Positions 1-9,400 of a DNA stretch of 39,710 bases are shown here, piece by piece; position 1 is the first letter of the stretch, and each line of letters begins with the position of its first letter. Made by a program: the position numbers and the translations under genes. Origin of the DNA: an uncultured Acidobacteriota bacterium (GTDB lineage: Bacteria; Acidobacteriota; Thermoanaerobaculia; UBA5066); contig CAIMWE010000075.1 in the NCBI GenBank assembly GCA_903845115.1, positions 1-39,710 of the forward strand. Direction: 5' to 3'. The notes below the pieces were generated by a model that saw nothing but the letters and a program-made list of their open reading frames with translations, was not told where the DNA came from and did no database searches.

Positions 1-2229
1 CTCAAGGGGGACCAGCTCAAGCTCCGCGCCGCCGTCTCCTACACGAAGAAGGGGGCGAGCGAGCCGGTCTTCGGCGCGTTCTGGGCGACGGGGCGCCTGA
101 AGACGGACCGCGACGCCGGGACGGCGACGCTCGTCTCCGCCAAGGTCGACCGCGTCCGCTTTCCCGAGATGACCGACGAGCAGGAGAAGAAGTTCAAGGC
201 ACTCGTCGAGGGCGAGGTGCCCAAGCGGCCGATCGAGATGCGGCTCGACAACCTGAAGGCCCTGCTGGCGGCCGCCGACCGGGAGAAGAAGACCGCCGAG
301 GAGCTCCGGAACGAGCCGCCGAAGATCCTGGTGGAGAAGGAGCTGGCGGTCCTCGTCCTGATCGACGGCGAGCCGCGCCTCGAAAAGGTGGAGAACACCT
401 CCCTCCAGCGCGTCGTCAACAGCCCCTTCGTCATCCTCTTCGACCAGGGCGCGAGGACCTACTTCATCTCGAACGGCGACGCCTGGTACCGGGCGTCCGC
501 CGCGACCGGCCCCTACCAGGTCGTCGCGAAGCCGACCGCCGAGGTGGCGAAGGTGGCCGCCCAGGCGAAGAAAGCCCAGGCCGAGGCCGAGAAGGACGAG
601 GGGGTCACCGACAAGCCCAAGAGCGACCGGCCGCCGAAGCTCGTCGTCTCGACCGAGCCGGCCGAGCTGATCTCCTTCGACGGCGAGCCGGCCTACGAGC
701 CGGTCCCGGAGACGAACGACCTGCTCTTCGCCAGCAACACCGAGTCGAACGTCCTGAAGGACATCTCCTCCCAGCTGACCTACACGCTCCTGTCCGGGCG
801 GTGGTTCGCGGCGAAGACGGTCGACGGCCCCTGGACCTTCGTGGCGTCCGACAAGCTCCCCGCCGCGTTCGCGAAGATCCCCGCCGGGTCGTCCGCGGGC
901 GACGTGAGGACCTTCGTGGCCGGGACCGAGGAGGCCGAGGACGCCGTCCTCGACGCGGAGATCCCCCAGACCACCGCCGTCAACCGCGCCAGCGCGAAGG
1001 TCGAGGTGAAGTACGACGGCGCGCCGAAGTTCGAGAGGATCGAAGGGACGAGCCTTCAGTCCGCCCAGAACGCCTCCGTGCAGGTCCTCCTGTCGAAGGA
1101 CGCGAGGTACTACGCATGCGACCAGGGGGTCTGGTTCGTCGGCGACGCTCCGGACGGCCCGTGGGAGGTCTCCACCGAGCGCCCGCCCGACGTCGACTCG
1201 ATCCCGCCGGCGAGCCCCGCATACAACACGAAGTACGTCTACATCTACGACTCCACCCCCGAGGTCGTCTACGTCGGCTATACGCCCGGGTACATGGGCT
1301 CGTACGTCTGGGGCCCGACGGTGGTCTACGGCACCGGCTACCACTACCGGCCGTGGGTCGGGACCTACTACTACCCGCGCCCCCCGACCTGGGGCCTCCA
1401 CGTCGGGTACAACCCCTGGACCGGCTGGTCGTACGGCTTCGGCTTCACCGCCGGCTTCTTCAGCTTCAGCTCGGGGTGGAACCGTTACCACGGCGGCTAC
1501 TGGGGCGGCTACGGCCGCCATCACGGAGGCTGGTTCCCTCCCGGCGGCTACCGTCCCCCGTACTGGGGCCCCGGCTACCGCCCGGGCCACGTGCGGCCCC
1601 CCTACCAGCCGGGCGGCCGTCCCCCCGGGTGGGGAGGCGGCGGTCATCGTCCGCCGGGCCCAGGTGCGCGTCCGCCCGGACCCGGAGGGCGTCCCCCGGG
1701 CATGCGGCCGCCGAGCCCTCCGAACAACCTCTACAACCGGAGAGAGAACGTGAAGCGGAACGCGCCCGACCGGCGGCCCCCCACCGCGGCGACCCGTCCG
1801 GCCCAGGGCAATCGGCCTGGCGCGAAGGAAGCCGCTGGGCGTCCGCCGACGAAGGACGTCACAGCTCGTCCCGCGCCTCCGTCCAGGGACGCCCGTCCCG
1901 GAAAGCCGGCCCCCTCGCGCGAGACGCTGGGGCAGCCCCGGCCCGCCAGGGGAAAGTCGAACGACGTCTTCGCCGACCGCGAGGGGAACGTCGTGAAGCG
2001 CGACCAGAACGGCTATCAGGCCCGCGACAAGGGCTCCTGGAGCAAGACCGACTCGTCAAGGGGTCTCGACCGGGACATCGCGGCCCGGGACCGGGCCCAG
2101 CGCTCCCAAAGCGTCCAGCGTCCGGCGCCGAAGAGCCAGCCCCAGGCCAGACCTCCGTCCAGGCCGCAGGGCAAGCCCCAGTCCGCGCCGCGTCCCTCGG
2201 GAGGAGGCAAGGGCGACAGGAGAGGGTGA
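1..2229 (+). CDS. Secreted/envelope repeat protein of the 'carbohydrate-binding family V/XII' type, 5' end outside window
   Basis: The frame is open from base 1, so only the last 742 codons are visible and the true start and any signal peptide lie upstream. The visible N-terminal part (LKGDQLKLRAAVSY, then EPVFGAFWATGRLKTDRD) matches my recollection of proteins annotated as 'carbohydrate-binding family V/XII'. Three related modules follow, each with a 'DGEP/DGAP...F-ILL/YTLL...WF/WY-A...GPW/GPY' pattern, at roughly codons 110-175, 210-290 and 325-395. A Tyr/Trp/Gly-rich stretch of about 100 residues comes next (YVYIYDSTPEVVYVGYTPGY onwards), then a long Pro/Gly/Arg-rich low-complexity tail to the end. 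The repeats suggest beta-rich extracytoplasmic modules. No catalytic motif is visible and the biochemical role is unknown; the sugar-binding name is inherited annotation, not shown by the sequence. Confidence 0.8.
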   Translation, partial: LKGDQLKLRAAVSYTKKGASEPVFGAFWATGRLKTDRDAGTATLVSAKVDRVRFPEMTDEQEKKFKALVEGEVPKRPIEMRLDNLKALLAAADREKKTAEELRNEPPKILVEKELAVLVLIDGEPRLEKVENTSLQRVVNSPFVILFDQGARTYFISNGDAWYRASAATGPYQVVAKPTAEVAKVAAQAKKAQAEAEKDEGVTDKPKSDRPPKLVVSTEPAELISFDGEPAYEPVPETNDLLFASNTESNVLKDISSQLTYTLLSGRWFAAKTVDGPWTFVASDKLPAAFAKIPAGSSAGDVRTFVAGTEEAEDAVLDAEIPQTTAVNRASAKVEVKYDGAPKFERIEGTSLQSAQNASVQVLLSKDARYYACDQGVWFVGDAPDGPWEVSTERPPDVDSIPPASPAYNTKYVYIYDSTPEVVYVGYTPGYMGSYVWGPTVVYGTGYHYRPWVGTYYYPRPPTWGLHVGYNPWTGWSYGFGFTAGFFSFSSGWNRYHGGYWGGYGRHHGGWFPPGGYRPPYWGPGYRPGHVRPPYQPGGRPPGWGGGGHRPPGPGARPPGPGGRPPGMRPPSPPNNLYNRRENVKRNAPDRRPPTAATRPAQGNRPGAKEAAGRPPTKDVTARPAPPSRDARPGKPAPSRETLGQPRPARGKSNDVFADREGNVVKRDQNGYQARDKGSWSKTDSSRGLDRDIAARDRAQRSQSVQRPAPKSQPQARPPSRPQGKPQSAPRPSGGGKGDRRG

Positions 2230-2263
2230 GCCTCCCGCTCCCCTTTCGCCGTCCTTCCCACCC

Positions 2264-2272
2264 TGCTAGCCT
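2264..2272 (+). promoter_or_regulatory. Candidate extended -10 promoter for the cbiM operon, probably leaderless
   Basis: TGCTAGCCT looks like an extended -10 element (TGn followed by TAGCCT). The hexamer ends 6 nt before the ATG of cbiM, so transcription would begin at about the A of the start codon. No Shine-Dalgarno sequence precedes that ATG, which fits a leaderless mRNA. The -35 region is poor. This is inference from pattern only. Confidence 0.35.
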
Positions 2273-2278
2273 GGCCCG

Positions 2279-3172
2279 ATGCACATGGCAGACGCGCTCG
2301 TCTCCCCCGCCGTCGGGGGGACGATGTGGGCCGCGACCGCGGGCACGACCGCCCTGGCCTGCCGGCGCGTCCGGCAGGGGCTCGACGACCGCCGGGTCCC
2401 GCTCATGGGGGTCCTCGGCTCCTTCGTCTTCGCCGCGCAGATGGTCAACTTCCAGGTCCCGGGGACCGGGTCGAGCGGCCACCTCGGAGGGGCCCTCCTC
2501 CTCGCCATCCTCCTCGGCCCGCACGCCGCCTTCGTCGTCGTCACGTCGGTCCTCGCCATCCAGGCGCTCTTCTTCGGGGACGGCGGCCTCCTCGCCCTCG
2601 GCTGCAATGCCTTCAACATCGGGTTCTTCCCGGCGTTCGTCGCTTACCCGCTCGTCTACCGCCCGCTGGCCGGGCCGGGCGCCGGGCCTGGGCGCCGGAC
2701 CGCCGCATCGCTCCTCGCCGCCGCCACCGGACTCTGCCTCGGGGCCTTCGGCGTCGTCCTCGAGACGACCGCCTCCGGCATCACCGAGCTGCCGTTCCGC
2801 CTCTTCCTCGGGGCGATGGTCCCGATCCACCTCGCCATCGCCGTGGTCGAGGGGCTGGCGACCGCCGCCGTCGTCGGGTTCGTCCTGAAGGTGCGCCCGG
2901 ACGTCGTCGAGCCCGGCCCCGCGGCCCCGACGCCGACGTCCCGTCTCGGAGCGGTCTTCCTCGCCGCGGCCCTCGTCCTCGGCGGGTTCGTGTCGTGGTT
3001 CGCCTCCAGGCAGCCGGACGGCCTCGAGTGGTCCATCGCGAAGGTGACGGGAAGACCGGCGACGGCGGAAGAGAACGCCGGCCGGGCCGCCACCACGCTC
3101 GCCGGAATCGGCGGCGGCCTCGCCACCCTCGTCCTCGTGGGGGGGGCGGGCTGGGCGCTCCGGAGGCGCTGA
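2279..3172 (+). CDS. cbiM: CbiM/NikM-type substrate-capture permease with fused CbiN/PDGLE C-terminus (ECF Ni/Co transporter)
   Basis: This is the 297-residue membrane component that binds the divalent metal (Co2+ or Ni2+) in an energy-coupling-factor ABC importer. The N-terminus MHMADALVSPAVGG is the family signature; His2 and the free N-terminus form the metal site in NikM/CbiM, which strongly supports the ATG at 2279. Several hydrophobic helices fill residues ~10-215, including the conserved 'GCNAFNIGFFPAF' segment. After a short linker, residues ~220-295 carry one helix, the 'RQPDGLEWS' motif and a final helix, i.e. the CbiN/NikN-like PDGLE domain fused to the same chain. The stop codon shares one base with the next start (TGATG), so translation is coupled to cbiQ. 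No cobalamin riboswitch is visible upstream, so Ni versus Co cannot be decided. Confidence 0.92.
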   Translation: MHMADALVSPAVGGTMWAATAGTTALACRRVRQGLDDRRVPLMGVLGSFVFAAQMVNFQVPGTGSSGHLGGALLLAILLGPHAAFVVVTSVLAIQALFFGDGGLLALGCNAFNIGFFPAFVAYPLVYRPLAGPGAGPGRRTAASLLAAATGLCLGAFGVVLETTASGITELPFRLFLGAMVPIHLAIAVVEGLATAAVVGFVLKVRPDVVEPGPAAPTPTSRLGAVFLAAALVLGGFVSWFASRQPDGLEWSIAKVTGRPATAEENAGRAATTLAGIGGGLATLVLVGGAGWALRRR

Positions 3173-3981
3173 TGTCCCGCATCGCTGGCGCGATCGTCCA
3201 CTTCGGCGCCCTCGACACCCTCTCCGCATCCGGGACGCCGCTCCACCGCCTCGACCCCCGGGCGAAGGTGGTGACGACGCTCGCCTTCGCCGCCGCGGTG
3301 GCCTCCTTCGGCAAGTACGCCGTCCTCCCCCTGCTGCCGTTCGCCCTCTTCCCGGTGGCCCTCGCGTCCGCCGGAGGCGTCCCGTTCGGGCTGCTGGGGC
3401 GGCGCCTCCTCCTCGCCCTGCCGTTCGTCGTCCTCGTCGGCGCCCTCAACCCGGTCCTCGACCGGATGCCGGTCTCCCTCGGCCCGTTCGCCGTCGCCGG
3501 CGGTTGGATGTCGTTCACGTCGATCCTGCTCCGTTTCGTCCTCACCGTCTCCGCGGCCCTCGTCCTGGTCGCTGTGACCGGCTTTCACGAGGTCTGCGCC
3601 GCGCTCGGCCGGCTCGGCGTGCCCCGGCCCCTCGTCACGCAGCTCCTCGTCCTCCACCGCTACCTCTTCGTCCTCCTCGAGGAGGCGGGCCGGATGGAGC
3701 GGGCCCGGAGCCTCCGCACGTTCGGGGGCCGCGGCCGGGGCCTGCCCGCGTCCGGCGCCTTCCTCGGCACGCTCCTGCTCCGGACCTGGGGCCGCGCGGA
3801 GCGGATCCACTTCTCCATGCTCGCCCGCGGGTTCGACGGCGTCCTCCGGTTCGAGCGCCCTCTCCGCTTCGGCGCCGCGGCCGTCCTCTTCACCTCCGGC
3901 TGGATCGCGCTCTTCCTGGCGTTCCGGCTCGTCGACGTCCCCCGCCTCCTGGGGTCGTTCCTCGCGGCGGCGGCCCCGTGA
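3172..3981 (+). CDS. cbiQ: CbiQ/NikQ-type ECF transporter transmembrane (T) component
   Basis: This 269-residue integral membrane protein is the scaffold that transmits ATPase movement to the metal-binding subunit. I place the start at the ATG overlapping the cbiM stop; further upstream the frame only shadows cbiM. The sequence begins with the family-typical 'LDTLSASGTPLHRLDPRAKVV' block (in pieces), followed by four or more hydrophobic helices. Two coupling-helix motifs are visible: 'RMERARSLRTFGGRG' at ~180-195 and 'SMLARGFDG' at ~220-228, corresponding to the Ala-Arg-Gly motifs that dock on the ATPase. The last codons overlap the next gene as GTGA. It is the middle gene of a compact three-gene import operon. 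Confidence 0.92.
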   Translation: MSRIAGAIVHFGALDTLSASGTPLHRLDPRAKVVTTLAFAAAVASFGKYAVLPLLPFALFPVALASAGGVPFGLLGRRLLLALPFVVLVGALNPVLDRMPVSLGPFAVAGGWMSFTSILLRFVLTVSAALVLVAVTGFHEVCAALGRLGVPRPLVTQLLVLHRYLFVLLEEAGRMERARSLRTFGGRGRGLPASGAFLGTLLLRTWGRAERIHFSMLARGFDGVLRFERPLRFGAAAVLFTSGWIALFLAFRLVDVPRLLGSFLAAAAP

Positions 3982-4724
3982 GCCACCACCTCGTCATCGC
4001 GGACCGGCTCCATTTCCGGTACCCGGACGGGACGCCGGCGCTGACGGGCGCGTCGTTCCGCATCGCCCACGGCGAGTCGGTGGGGATCGTCGGGGCGAAC
4101 GGCGCCGGGAAGTCGACGCTCCTGATGCACCTCAACGGCACGCTCCTCCCCGACTCGGGCGAGGTGCGGATCGGCGAGGAGCCCCTCACGCCCGACCGGA
4201 TCCCGGACGTGAGGCGCCGCGTCGGGATGATCTTCCAGGACCCGGACGACCAGCTCTTCATGCCGACCGTCCGCGACGACGTCGCCTTCGGCCCCCTGAA
4301 CATGGGCCTCCCCCCGGGCGAGGTCGAGGCGAGAGTGACGGCGGCGCTCCGGCGAACCGGGATCGAGGAGCTCGCCGCCCGGCCCCCCCACCGCCTGTCG
4401 GGGGGCGAGAAGCGGCGCGCCGCGATCGCCTCCGTCCTCGCGATGAGCCCGGACGTCCTCGTCCTGGACGAGCCGAGCGCCGGCCTCGACCCGCACGGCC
4501 GGCGCGCCCTGATCGGCCTCCTCCGGGAGTTCACGCACACGAAGATCGTGGCCACCCACGACCTCGACCTGGTCCTCGACCTCTGCGAGCGGACGATCGT
4601 CCTCGACCGCGGGACCGTCCGCGCCGACGGGAAGACGCGGGAGATCTTCGCCGACGAGCCCCTCCTCGCCTCCTGCCGGCTGGAGAAGCCCCTCTCCATG
4701 CAGGGCCATTGGGGACGGTCCTGA
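3978..4724 (+). CDS. cbiO: CbiO/NikO-type ECF transporter ATP-binding protein
   Basis: This 248-residue ABC ATPase powers the CbiMN-Q transporter. The GTG start overlaps the cbiQ stop by 4 nt (GTGA). Motifs in order are Walker A GANGAGKST at 39-47, the Q-loop in 'MIFQDPDDQLF' (Q87) typical of ECF ATPases, signature LSGGE at 140-144, Walker B VLVLDEP at 160-166 and an H-loop histidine in ATHDLD. Length matches the family. The last codons (GHWGRS, stop) lie inside the left arm of a perfect 61-bp palindrome shared with the convergent kynB gene, so the native C-terminus was probably altered when that sequence arrived. Only one ATPase gene is present, so it would act as a homodimer. Confidence 0.93.
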   Translation: MSHHLVIADRLHFRYPDGTPALTGASFRIAHGESVGIVGANGAGKSTLLMHLNGTLLPDSGEVRIGEEPLTPDRIPDVRRRVGMIFQDPDDQLFMPTVRDDVAFGPLNMGLPPGEVEARVTAALRRTGIEELAARPPHRLSGGEKRRAAIASVLAMSPDVLVLDEPSAGLDPHGRRALIGLLREFTHTKIVATHDLDLVLDLCERTIVLDRGTVRADGKTREIFADEPLLASCRLEKPLSMQGHWGRS

Positions 4725-4770
4725 AATCGTGTATTACTGCCAGTAATACACGATTTCAGGACCGTCCCCA
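4710..4770. repeat. Perfect 61-bp palindrome (30-bp arms, 1-bp centre) spanning two convergent gene ends
   Basis: Left arm 4710-4739 begins TGGGGACGGTCCTGAAATCG and ends in ATTACTG; the right arm 4741-4770 is its exact reverse complement around a single C at 4740. It encodes the last codons of cbiO on the + strand and of kynB on the - strand. As RNA it would form a very stable 30-bp hairpin from either side and could act as a bidirectional transcription stop, although neither side has a T-tract. Its AT content differs from neighbouring DNA, and its outer and inner blocks resemble the arms of the element at 11439-11859. It may be a mobile palindromic (REP/MITE-like) repeat. Confidence 0.9.
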
Positions 4771-5384
4771 TCGACGAGGACCGCTCGGACCGGGGAGGCG
4801 TCGGCCCCCTCGAGCCGGAGGGGAAGCGCGATCAGGGTGTAGAGGCCGGGCGGAACGTCCCGCAGGACGAGCCCCTCCAGCGTCGCGATCCGGTGCTGCG
4901 CGAGCGCGAGGTGGCTCTCCAGCCTCGGGTCGTCGAACGGGTCGACGGAGGGCGTGTCGACGCCGACCAGGACGACGCCCCGCTCCGCCAGCCACGGCGC
5001 CAGCCCCGGCGAGAGGCCGGCGAACCTCGTGCCGAACCGCCCGGCGGGGAACGAGTCGGTCCGGATCAGCAGCCGGGGAGCGGCGACCTCTCCCCCGAGG
5101 TCGTCCGGTCCGACCCGTCCCCCCTCCGGGACCGAGACCTTCACCACCTGGCACGCCCCGTAGTAGGCGACCAGCGGCTGCTGGTCGATCGATCCCGCCC
5201 CCCACAGCGTGTGCCCCGGGGCATCCGCGTGGGCGCCCGCGTGGAGCGTCGTCTCGATCGAGCTCAGGAGCGCCCGGTCCCCGTTCTCGAACGAGGCGTG
5301 GACCGTCCGGCGGTACGGCGTGTCGCCGGGCCAGACCGGGAGCCGCTCCGAGACGAGCGGCGAGATGTCGAGGAGGCGCGCCAC
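4734..5384 (-). CDS. kynB: Kynurenine formamidase (arylformamidase), cyclase family
   Basis: This 216-residue enzyme hydrolyses N-formyl-L-kynurenine to kynurenine and formate in tryptophan degradation. The N-terminus 'LDISPLVSERLPVWPGDTPY' is typical of KynB, and the metal site reads HAGAHADAPGH at 48-58 (His48, His52, Asp54, with His58 catalytic). The later signatures 'VGVDTPSVDPFDD' and 'LRDVPPGLYTLIALPLRLEGADASPVRAVL' (two pieces) separate KynB from other cyclase-family proteins. The start is a GTG with AGGA upstream. Known KynB proteins end shortly after SPVRAVL; here the tail DGDGPEIVYYWQ is encoded by the 61-bp palindrome and is presumably acquired. No kynA or kynU gene is adjacent. 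Confidence 0.88.
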   Translation of the reverse strand: MARLLDISPLVSERLPVWPGDTPYRRTVHASFENGDRALLSSIETTLHAGAHADAPGHTLWGAGSIDQQPLVAYYGACQVVKVSVPEGGRVGPDDLGGEVAAPRLLIRTDSFPAGRFGTRFAGLSPGLAPWLAERGVVLVGVDTPSVDPFDDPRLESHLALAQHRIATLEGLVLRDVPPGLYTLIALPLRLEGADASPVRAVLVDGDGPEIVYYWQ

Positions 5385-5433
5385 TCCCCGATCCTATCGG
5401 GAACGGCGGTAACCTTCTCCGGCGGAATACCCG

Positions 5434-5526
5434 ATGGAGCGATCGCAGCCGTTCACGATCGTGCGGGCCGCGCTCCTCGCGTTCCTCTTGCCGGAGACCC
5501 GCGGGCGCGAGATCGGGGCGGACTGA
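5434..5526 (+). pseudogene. Possible 30-codon remnant of an MFS transporter C-terminus
   Basis: A short open frame reads MERSQPFTIVRAALLAF followed by LLPETRGREIGAD and a stop. A hydrophobic helix followed by LPETRGRE is how many MFS sugar or organic-anion transporters end (compare the PETKGR motif). An in-frame TAA lies just upstream at 5410, so nothing longer survives. It sits between kynB and the ferredoxin gene, and its stop overlaps the hairpin at 5515-5546. I infer a decayed gene end; chance is a real alternative for so short a frame. Confidence 0.3.
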
Positions 5527-5546
5527 CCCTTCGGCCAGCCCGCCCC
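5515..5546 (-). terminator. Candidate hairpin terminator downstream of the ferredoxin gene
   Basis: GGGGCGG pairs with CCGCCCC, extended inward by CTG/CAG after one mismatch and then by CC/GG, with a small loop. The stem lies 20 nt beyond the ferredoxin stop on the minus strand. It also covers the end of the putative MFS remnant on the plus strand. No T-tract follows on either side, so factor-independent termination is uncertain. Confidence 0.35.
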
Positions 5547-5566
5547 GGGGTCACTTCCTGGGATCT

Positions 5567-6444
<878 letters not shown>

Positions 6445-6463
6445 ACCCGCCCTCGCCGCCTTC

Positions 6464-9400
6464 TCAGCGCGTCAACGGCGGCGGCCCGGGCGGCGCCAGC
6501 GGCAGGATACGCGGGCTGTTCGAGGTGTTCTCCACGGGCGTCAGGGTCCCCACGACCCGCCCGGACCCGGCGTCCGCCGCCTCCAGGGTGACCATCACCC
6601 GGTCGAGGGGGAACGGTCCGAGCGCAAAGCCTCCGGCCCCGTTCCAGAGGTCGTTCACCTGGAGCTTCTGGAAGGGGGAGAGCGAGAAGCTCCTCTCGCC
6701 GAGGAGTCCCGCCTCCGTCGCCGAGAAGAGCCGGACCTTCACCGAAGCGCTCCCCCCGGCCACCTCCGTCAGGATCAGGTTGACACGCTCGCGGTCGCTC
6801 TTCGCGAGCCCCGGATAGACGGCGACTCCCGCCCCCGCCGGCCCGACCGCCTCGGACGACGACGCCGTGAACGCCCCGAACTCGGCGCTCTTCGTCCCCT
6901 TCGACGGGTCGAGCAGGTCGACCGGCGTCGACACCACCGCCCGCGCCACGATCGAGGAGACGGCCCCTTCGATCCGGAGCGTCCCCGACGTGTTCGAATC
7001 GGGTGAGAAAAGGAACAGCTTCCGGATCACGTCGTTGCCGAGGCCGATCGGCAGCGAAGCCCTGGGCCCCAGCGTCACGTCCTTGGCCGTCTCCCCGCTC
7101 ACGGGCACCCCGAGGGCGTCCGTGCCCGCGTAGGAGTAGACGAGGTGGAGGGGGACGGACGCGAGCGAGACGTTCGCGATCGAGAGGTCGGTCGTGAAGT
7201 ACGAGCCGTTCCCCCGGGCGTGGACGATCGAGGGGATCACCAGGGGCCCCGCGGGCCGCGGGACCGAGGGAACGCCCGTGACCACCGAGAAGCTCGCCGA
7301 CGCGTTGTCGATGACGGTCCCGATCGCCGTCACGCGGCCTCCGCCCGAGACCGGCTCCACGTACAGGGAAGCCGCCTCGAAACTGGAAGGCACCCCGAGC
7401 GTCCCGGCCAGCGGGAACTGCACGTTCCCGAAGGGAGGGACGTCGGCCACCGCGGAGGCCGTCTCGGCCCCCGTCCAGTCGAAGAGCCGCAGCGCCACGC
7501 GGGCGGCGGTCCCGGAGGTCTCGGCCAGGATGACGTTCATCCGGAAGCTCGCCGTCGTCTTCACCCCCGCCAGGACGAGAGGCGCGTCGCCGCCCCCGGT
7601 CCCCGCCCCGGCCGACGCTACGGGGATCTCCGTCTCGTAAGGCGTCCCGCCGCCGCTCTCGCCGCGGGTCGTCGTCCGGAGCGAGAGGGCGGCCGGGGAG
7701 GCGCTCCGGACCTCGACGGTTCCCGCGAGCGACCGGGCGCCGAAGAGCGTCGCGACGAAGTCGTCCAGCGGGAGCGCCGAGAACGCCGGGATCGCCTGCG
7801 TGACCTTCGTGGCGCTCCGCCCGTCCTGGCCCGAGGGGACCGCGTAGAGGTCCACCGTCGCCGGATCGGCGCCGAGGTTCCGGATCCACCCGTACGACGT
7901 GAACAGCTGCCCCAGCGCCCCGGGCGCGTGGACCGCCGTGGGGAGGAAGAACGAGCTGCCGGCCGGCACCGGCGGGCGCGAGGTCACGGCCTGCGAGACG
8001 GGAACTTCCACGCCGAGGACCTCGACCGAAGCCGCGTCGGCGGCCGCGCCTCCCGCTGGAAGGAGCGTCAGGAAGGTCCGGGCCGGAGGCGGAATGTCGC
8101 TCGAGAGCCGCCTCAGGGGGTCGGCCGTAAGAAGCACGGACCGCTTCTCCCCCGGCGCGAACGGCCTCGAGAAGTCGGCCAGGTCGAATCGGAGCCACGA
8201 CCCGTCCGGCGAGACGTTCGGGATGACGGTCACCGCCGCCGACGACGGGTTCGTCACGAGGAGCGCCGTCTCGCCCGTCTGGCCCGGCGGCGCCAGGATC
8301 GACGCGCTGGCCCGGTCGATGGCCAGCCTCACTCCCGGCGACCTCGCGTCGGTCGTCGCGAGGACCAGCTCCGTCCCCACCGCCCCGGTGTCCCACGACG
8401 CCGTCAGCGTCTCGCGGAGGAGCCCCTGGGCCGCCGTGGCGCCCGGCACCGCGTCGACCGCCACGACCGCTTCCTGCCCGGGCTCGACGAGGATGGACGA
8501 GGCCGACAGGACGAAGACGTTGCCGCTCGACGCGAGACGGAGGAAGGCCGCCACGGGCCCCAGGTTGCGATACCGGACGGTGGCGGTCCCCGGCACTCCT
8601 CCCTGCCCGGTCAGCATCGGCAGCCCCTCGACGCCCGTCGCCACGAACGGCCCGGGGCTCCGGGCGACGCGGGCCACGACCGTCTCCGACCAGGGACCGG
8701 CCTGCCCGCACGCCGCCACCGCACGGACGTGGAAGGAGAGGTCCAGGTCCAGGTCGCGAACGGTCGGGAAGGCGACCGAGCTCGCCGGCGTGAGACCGGA
8801 CGCGGACGGATTCGCGAACGACGCCGAGGGGGAGAGTTCGTACCGGTAGCCGGCCGGGCGGACGGCGCCGGCCGGGTCGGCCCAGGAGAAGACGACGGGG
8901 CTGCCGGAGCGGCCGGAGGCGGCCGGCCCGGGAGAGGCCACGGGAGCGCCCGGAGCGGGGCACGCCCCCGCCACCGTCAGCCCTTTCGAGACCGGCGTGC
9001 CGAATGTCCCGGTCCCTTCCTTCAACATCCTCCAGGAGGTCCGGTAGCTCCCGGGCGGCACCGCCGCGTTCAGGCGGAACGAGAAGAGCGCCTCGCCGCC
9101 CGGAGGGACGCTTCCCCCCGGGAGGAGGACGCGGCCCGGCCCGAACGACGGCGCGTCGTCCAGGGCCTCCAGCTTGTACCCCGCGGCCGCCGACCAGACC
9201 GTCGAGCCGGCGTTCCGGAGACGGACCGTGACGTCGGCCCCCGATCCGGTCGCCAGGGCGCTCGGGACCGTCTCCGCCACCACGTCGGCGTCGTTCCCAG
9301 GTGTGGGATTGGCGGCGATGAAGTCGCGGTAGGCTGTCCAGGCCGGCTTCCGGGTCCCGTCGGGCCGCAGCATCCCCCACCGCGGGACCGCGGTGTTCCC

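Noticed and set aside
801-2888. Long plus-strand open frame overlapping the repeat protein and cbiM
   Set aside because: It is Arg/Pro/Gly-rich translation of another frame of GC-rich genes and crosses two real genes. The same holds for the long frames at 6240-10028, 16470-18539, 29232-31709 and 35639-38851.
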